Of a stretch of DNA of 9,298 bases, positions 6,265-9,298 are shown piece after piece. The number at the start of each line of letters is the position of its first letter. Position 1 is the stretch's first letter. A program made the translations under genes and the position numbers. The notes below the pieces were generated by a model. It ran no database searches. It was not told the origin of the DNA and saw only the letters and a program-made list of their open reading frames with translations. The DNA is from Mesolinea sp964536465 (GTDB lineage Bacteria; Chloroflexota; Anaerolineae; Anaerolineales; Anaerolineaceae), in the NCBI GenBank assembly GCA_964536465.1, contig CAZHXQ010000075.1, forward strand, positions 1-9,298, in the 5' to 3' direction.

Positions 6265-7281
6265 ATGGATAATCAAGGTACTACCACGGCTATAAGTATG
6301 ACTGACAGGTTAATCAGTCTCCAAGCTGTCACCAAAACTTTCGGTAAGCAGAACGCAGCCGATAATTTGACTTTTGTAATCCCTCAAGGAAAAATCATTG
6401 GCCTAATCGGGCCAAGTGGATCCGGGAAAACCACAACCGTGAGATTAATGACTGGAATTTACCACCCTTCTGAAGGACAAATCCGCGTCTTGAATTCAGA
6501 CCCTCAATCTTTTACTCAACTTGAACGGGAAAAGATCGGTTACATGACCCAAAATTTCGTTCTCTATCCCGATCTTTCGATTCGCGAGAATCTAAACTTC
6601 GTTGCCGCAATCTATGGTTTGGGACCCTTTCGCCGCAACAGCCGGATCAGAGATCTTTTGAAATTTGTGGAGCTTGGAGGCGATTCGGAAAAGCTCGCAA
6701 AAAATATCTCAGGTGGAATGCTACGGCGGCTTGCTCTTGCCGCCGCGTTGGTCCATGACCCTGATTTGATCTTCCTTGATGAACCTACCGCGGGTATCGA
6801 CCCAATATTGCGCCGTAAGTTTTGGGACCATTTCATCGAGCTACGTGATCAGGGTAAGACGCTGATTATCACCACACAATATGTAAACGAAGCCTCATAC
6901 TGCGATTTAGTCGGGGTGATGGCGGAAGGCAAGTTGCTCTTTCTAAAAACACCAGACGATCTCATCAAATCCGCCTTCGGGGATGACATCCTTAATTTAC
7001 GCACACTCACACCGCTTTCAGAAACACAGACTCGAGAGCTCGAACAATTACCATTCGTCAGGGGAAAATTGACTTTCCAGAATGATGGCACTTTGCGTCT
7101 TCTTGTAGACGAAGCCGGCACGGCTTTGCCACAGGTCATCGAATGGTTTAAATCCAAGGGCCTGGACTTGAGCTCGGCTGAAGAATACCTCCCTCCTTAT
7201 GACGATGTTTTTGTGAAGCTGATCGAAGATTACCGCGCAAAGACCATGACTCCCAAACAAGAAAATGGAGACTCGGCATGA
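6265..7281 (+). CDS. ABC-2 type exporter, ATP-binding subunit
   Basis: This is the cytoplasmic ATPase that drives the adjacent permease. The 338-residue protein has a complete nucleotide-binding domain (about 16-240): Walker A GPSGSGKTT (49-57, Lys55), Q-loop Gln96 in GYMTQNFVLYP, signature SGGMLRR (149-155), Walker B LIFLDE (168-173, Glu173) and D-loop Asp179. The H-loop position, in IITTQYVNEA, holds Gln205 where most ABC ATPases have His. Residues about 240-325 form a C-terminal accessory region like that of NatA/DrrA-type proteins. GGAG lies 9 bases upstream of the ATG; a second in-frame ATG at 6298 has no clear ribosome binding site. The stop codon overlaps the permease start as ATGA, implying coupled translation. 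The substrate cannot be told; drug, lipid or ion export are known for this class. Confidence 0.93.
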   Translation: MDNQGTTTAISMTDRLISLQAVTKTFGKQNAADNLTFVIPQGKIIGLIGPSGSGKTTTVRLMTGIYHPSEGQIRVLNSDPQSFTQLEREKIGYMTQNFVLYPDLSIRENLNFVAAIYGLGPFRRNSRIRDLLKFVELGGDSEKLAKNISGGMLRRLALAAALVHDPDLIFLDEPTAGIDPILRRKFWDHFIELRDQGKTLIITTQYVNEASYCDLVGVMAEGKLLFLKTPDDLIKSAFGDDILNLRTLTPLSETQTRELEQLPFVRGKLTFQNDGTLRLLVDEAGTALPQVIEWFKSKGLDLSSAEEYLPPYDDVFVKLIEDYRAKTMTPKQENGDSA

Positions 7282-8804
7282 GACGCATCAGCTCCTTCCT
7301 GGTTCGCATCTTTTCATTCCTTTCCAAAGAGATAACTGAGATTTTACGCCAACCCAAGCTGATCCTGACCCTGATTCTGGGTCCGTTTCTGATCTTGCTT
7401 CTCTTTGGTATCGGTTATACAAACCAGCGGGTTCCTGAACGCACCATGTTTGTCCTTCAGCAGGATAACCCCTTTAACGAACAAATTCAAAGCAAATTGG
7501 AGGAGCTTGATTATGTGATTGATCTTGTGGGTACAACTGACGATTTCGAGCTTATGATTAGCAATTTAAACCGTAATGCTATCGATTTAGGCGTAGTCAT
7601 TCCCGATAACGTCTATGAAACTATCAGTTCGAATCAACAGGCCACCATCGAGATTTATCACAACCAAATCGATCCAAACCAGGTCGCTTATGCGGAATAT
7701 ATGGGGTCTTTTCTCGCCCAATCCATCAATCGACAGCTGATTCAGTCTGTCGCCGAAGAAGGTCAAACCGAAGCAGAGAACATTGCGCCACTGATTGCGA
7801 GTTCGCTTGAAGATACCCGAAACGTTCGCCTAATGTTAGAACAGGGAGATGTTGTTTCAGCCCGGCGTCATCAACGAGAAGTGCGCAGTAACCTTTCAAC
7901 ACTGCAAGTCGCTGTGCGTGCCAGCGCCAGTTTGCTGCAGGGTGTGAGTCAGACATTTGGGGGTGTTGACCAGGGCGAAGCAGACATTCTGAAGATCCTA
8001 CAAGCTACTCGAGATAACCCCGCGATTGCACAGGATATTCAAGACAATCAGGATAATTATGATGAACAAATCGCAGCTCTCAAGGTGGAAGAAGAGAATC
8101 TGCTCAGTCTTCAACAACAATTAGAAAGTTTTACTTCAATTTCTCCTGCGATACTGACCCGCCCCTTCGTCTCAAAAATCCAGGCTGTATCCCAGACCGA
8201 GATCAGCCCGACCGATTTCTTTATCCCCGGTGTTATCGTATTACTCCTGCAACACATGACAATCACCCTCTCCTCACTTTCGCTGGTACGTGAACGCAGG
8301 GCAGGCACAATGGAACTTTTTCGTGTTTCCCCACTCAAACCGATCGAGATACTCTTCAGCAAATACTTTTCATACATGTTTATCGGCTTGTTAATTGCTG
8401 CCTTCTTGATTCTGGCGGTCCGCTTTGGACTGAATTCAACCATGCTCGGTTCCTGGTTGGATTTGCTCATAATCGTTGTCCTGTTGCTATTCGCCTCGTT
8501 AGGGATTGGATTTATCATCTCCTTTTTATCACAGACCGAAACACAATCGGTCCAGCTTTCTATGATAGCCTTGCTTTTCAGTGTTTTCTTCAGCGGGTTC
8601 TTTTTAGACCTGCGCTACCTGCTCTACCCGGTACGCTACATTTCTAACCTGATTCCTGCGACCTATGGGACCCAGTTGATGCAAAATGTCATGTTAAGGG
8701 GAATAGGAATTCAGCTTTCTTCGTTGGTAAATCTGACAATTTTCGGTGTCATTCTGTTCGTCCTCGCCTGGATCTTCCTGCGCCGAGCCATGGCACATGA
8801 ATAA
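7278..8804 (+). CDS. ABC-2 type exporter, permease subunit
   Basis: The 508-residue membrane subunit pairs with the ATPase whose stop codon it overlaps by four bases. It has the ABC2_membrane_3 layout: one membrane segment at 28-47, a long extracytoplasmic domain (about 48-312), then five segments near 314-335, 361-383, 393-416, 423-443 and 480-502. The conserved cytoplasmic motif RERRAGTMELFRVSPLKP (338-355) follows the second segment. The external domain begins with a mixed alpha/beta part (55-145) and continues with a largely helical, Gln/Glu/Asp-rich stretch (about 145-285) that may form coiled coil. This domain is typical of large ABC-2 permeases and could contact a periplasmic or surface partner. 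No adaptor (HlyD-like) gene is next to it. The operon ends here; the 19-bp hairpin at 8911-8952 is the likely terminator. Confidence 0.92.
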   Translation: MRRISSFLVRIFSFLSKEITEILRQPKLILTLILGPFLILLLFGIGYTNQRVPERTMFVLQQDNPFNEQIQSKLEELDYVIDLVGTTDDFELMISNLNRNAIDLGVVIPDNVYETISSNQQATIEIYHNQIDPNQVAYAEYMGSFLAQSINRQLIQSVAEEGQTEAENIAPLIASSLEDTRNVRLMLEQGDVVSARRHQREVRSNLSTLQVAVRASASLLQGVSQTFGGVDQGEADILKILQATRDNPAIAQDIQDNQDNYDEQIAALKVEEENLLSLQQQLESFTSISPAILTRPFVSKIQAVSQTEISPTDFFIPGVIVLLLQHMTITLSSLSLVRERRAGTMELFRVSPLKPIEILFSKYFSYMFIGLLIAAFLILAVRFGLNSTMLGSWLDLLIIVVLLLFASLGIGFIISFLSQTETQSVQLSMIALLFSVFFSGFFLDLRYLLYPVRYISNLIPATYGTQLMQNVMLRGIGIQLSSLVNLTIFGVILFVLAWIFLRRAMAHE

Positions 8805-8910
8805 ATTAGACCCCGTTTGAAGAGTTAATTCAGCATAGGAAAAACGGTAATAATTGGTCAGTGGCATACCGCTCGGCAACCCTCGTGAGGAAGATATGTG
8901 AAAGGTCGCC

Positions 8911-8952
8911 ATAAACAAACAACCGCTCCAATAGGAGCGGTTGTTTGTTTAT
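8911..8952. terminator. Bidirectional intrinsic terminator between the ABC operon and rplL
   Basis: A perfect 19-bp inverted repeat (arms 8911-8929 and 8934-8952) encloses the loop AATA. The inner part of the stem is GC-rich (CCGCTCC paired with GGAGCGG) and the outer part is A-rich on one arm and T-rich on the other. Transcripts from either side therefore end in a U-rich tail. It lies 106 bases after the permease stop and 16 bases after the rplL stop, so it probably serves rplL first and also stops the convergent ABC transcript. Confidence 0.92.
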
Positions 8953-8968
8953 TCCTTGTTAGATGGAT

Positions 8969-9298
8969 TTAGAGAACAGCAACTTCGGCGCCGGCTTCCT
9001 TAAGCTTGGCAGCGGCGTCATTGGCAACGTCCTTACCAACAGCTTCGAGAACCTTGGCATCAGCGGTTTCGGCCATGTTTTTGGCATCAACCAAACCGAG
9101 GCTGGTGAGCTGGCGAATGACCTTGATGACTTCGATTTTCTTGGGGCCAGTAGCCTTGATGACAACATCGAACTCGGTCTTCTCTTCAACTTCTTCCTCA
9201 GGGGCACTGGCGGGGCCAGCGGCCACTGCAGCCACAGGAGCGGCAGCAGAGACGCCCCATTTTTCTTCCAACATTTTGACGAGGTCAGCAGCTTCCAA
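8969..9298 (-). CDS. rplL: 50S ribosomal protein L7/L12 (5' end outside window)
   Basis: L7/L12 forms the ribosomal stalk that recruits and stimulates translation factors. The 109 visible residues run from the end of the N-terminal dimerisation domain (EAADLVKMLEEKWGV) through the Ala/Pro/Glu-rich hinge (about 17-40) to the C-terminal domain (EKTEFDVVIKATGPKKIEVI, then EAGAEV near the end). The window edge falls inside the gene: the first codon seen, TTG, is almost certainly an internal Leu, and roughly 15-25 N-terminal residues are missing. The conserved helix usually written GLKEAK reads GLVDAK, and the following loop (NMAETADAKVLEAVGKDVAN) differs from the common form. rplJ would be expected upstream, beyond the window. 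No rpoB follows: the gene ends at a strong terminator facing the ABC operon. Confidence 0.95.
   Translation of the reverse strand: MEAADLVKMLEEKWGVSAAAPVAAVAAGPASAPEEEVEEKTEFDVVIKATGPKKIEVIKVIRQLTSLGLVDAKNMAETADAKVLEAVGKDVANDAAAKLKEAGAEVAVL

Noticed and set aside
8111..8518. Minus-strand ORF of 135 codons opposite the ABC permease
   Set aside because: It is antisense to the well-supported permease and has no family features.
8881..8890. Small palindrome CCTCGTGAGG upstream of the large hairpin
   Set aside because: A 4-bp stem without a T tract is too weak to call as a terminator or operator.

Overview
The window is a stretch of ordinary-looking bacterial chromosome with six complete protein genes and two partial ones cut by the window edges. 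The likely host is a member of the Chloroflexota, probably Anaerolineae-like. This is an inference from three things: a LexA with a Gram-positive-type SOS box, a beta-propeller fused to a DUF1906 domain, and an uncharacterised lipoprotein of a type I associate with that group. No marker in the window proves it. No tRNA, rRNA, CRISPR array, insertion sequence or phage gene was seen.

Layout. Bases 1-1757 (minus) hold the first 585 residues of a secreted BNR/beta-propeller protein with a C-terminal DUF1906 (Rv2525c-like glycoside-hydrolase-like) domain; its 3' end lies outside the window. Divergent from it is lexA (1981-2685, plus), with a perfect GAAC-N4-GTTC operator inside its promoter and a clean intrinsic terminator after it. 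An alpha/beta hydrolase follows (2830-3621, plus), apparently read from a leaderless transcript. It converges on a secreted lipoprotein of unknown function (3649-4560, minus), which has its own good promoter. Upstream of that is a YihY/BrkB-family membrane protein (4804-5889, minus), also with its own promoter.

A 375-bp gap separates yihY from a two-gene ABC exporter operon (6265-8804, plus): an ATPase and an ABC-2 permease whose start and stop codons overlap as ATGA. The operon converges on the 3' part of rplL (ribosomal protein L7/L12, minus, cut at the right edge). A perfect 19-bp hairpin between them can serve as terminator in both directions.

How the genes work together: only the ATPase and permease are clearly a functional unit. 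lexA is the SOS repressor and appears to control itself. The other genes look like independent transcription units for envelope and housekeeping roles. I found no convincing novel multi-gene system. The points most worth a second look are the Gln in place of the H-loop His in the ABC ATPase, the propeller-DUF1906 fusion, the leaderless hydrolase, the divergent L7/L12 C-terminal domain, and the separation of rplL from rpoB by a terminator and a convergent operon.
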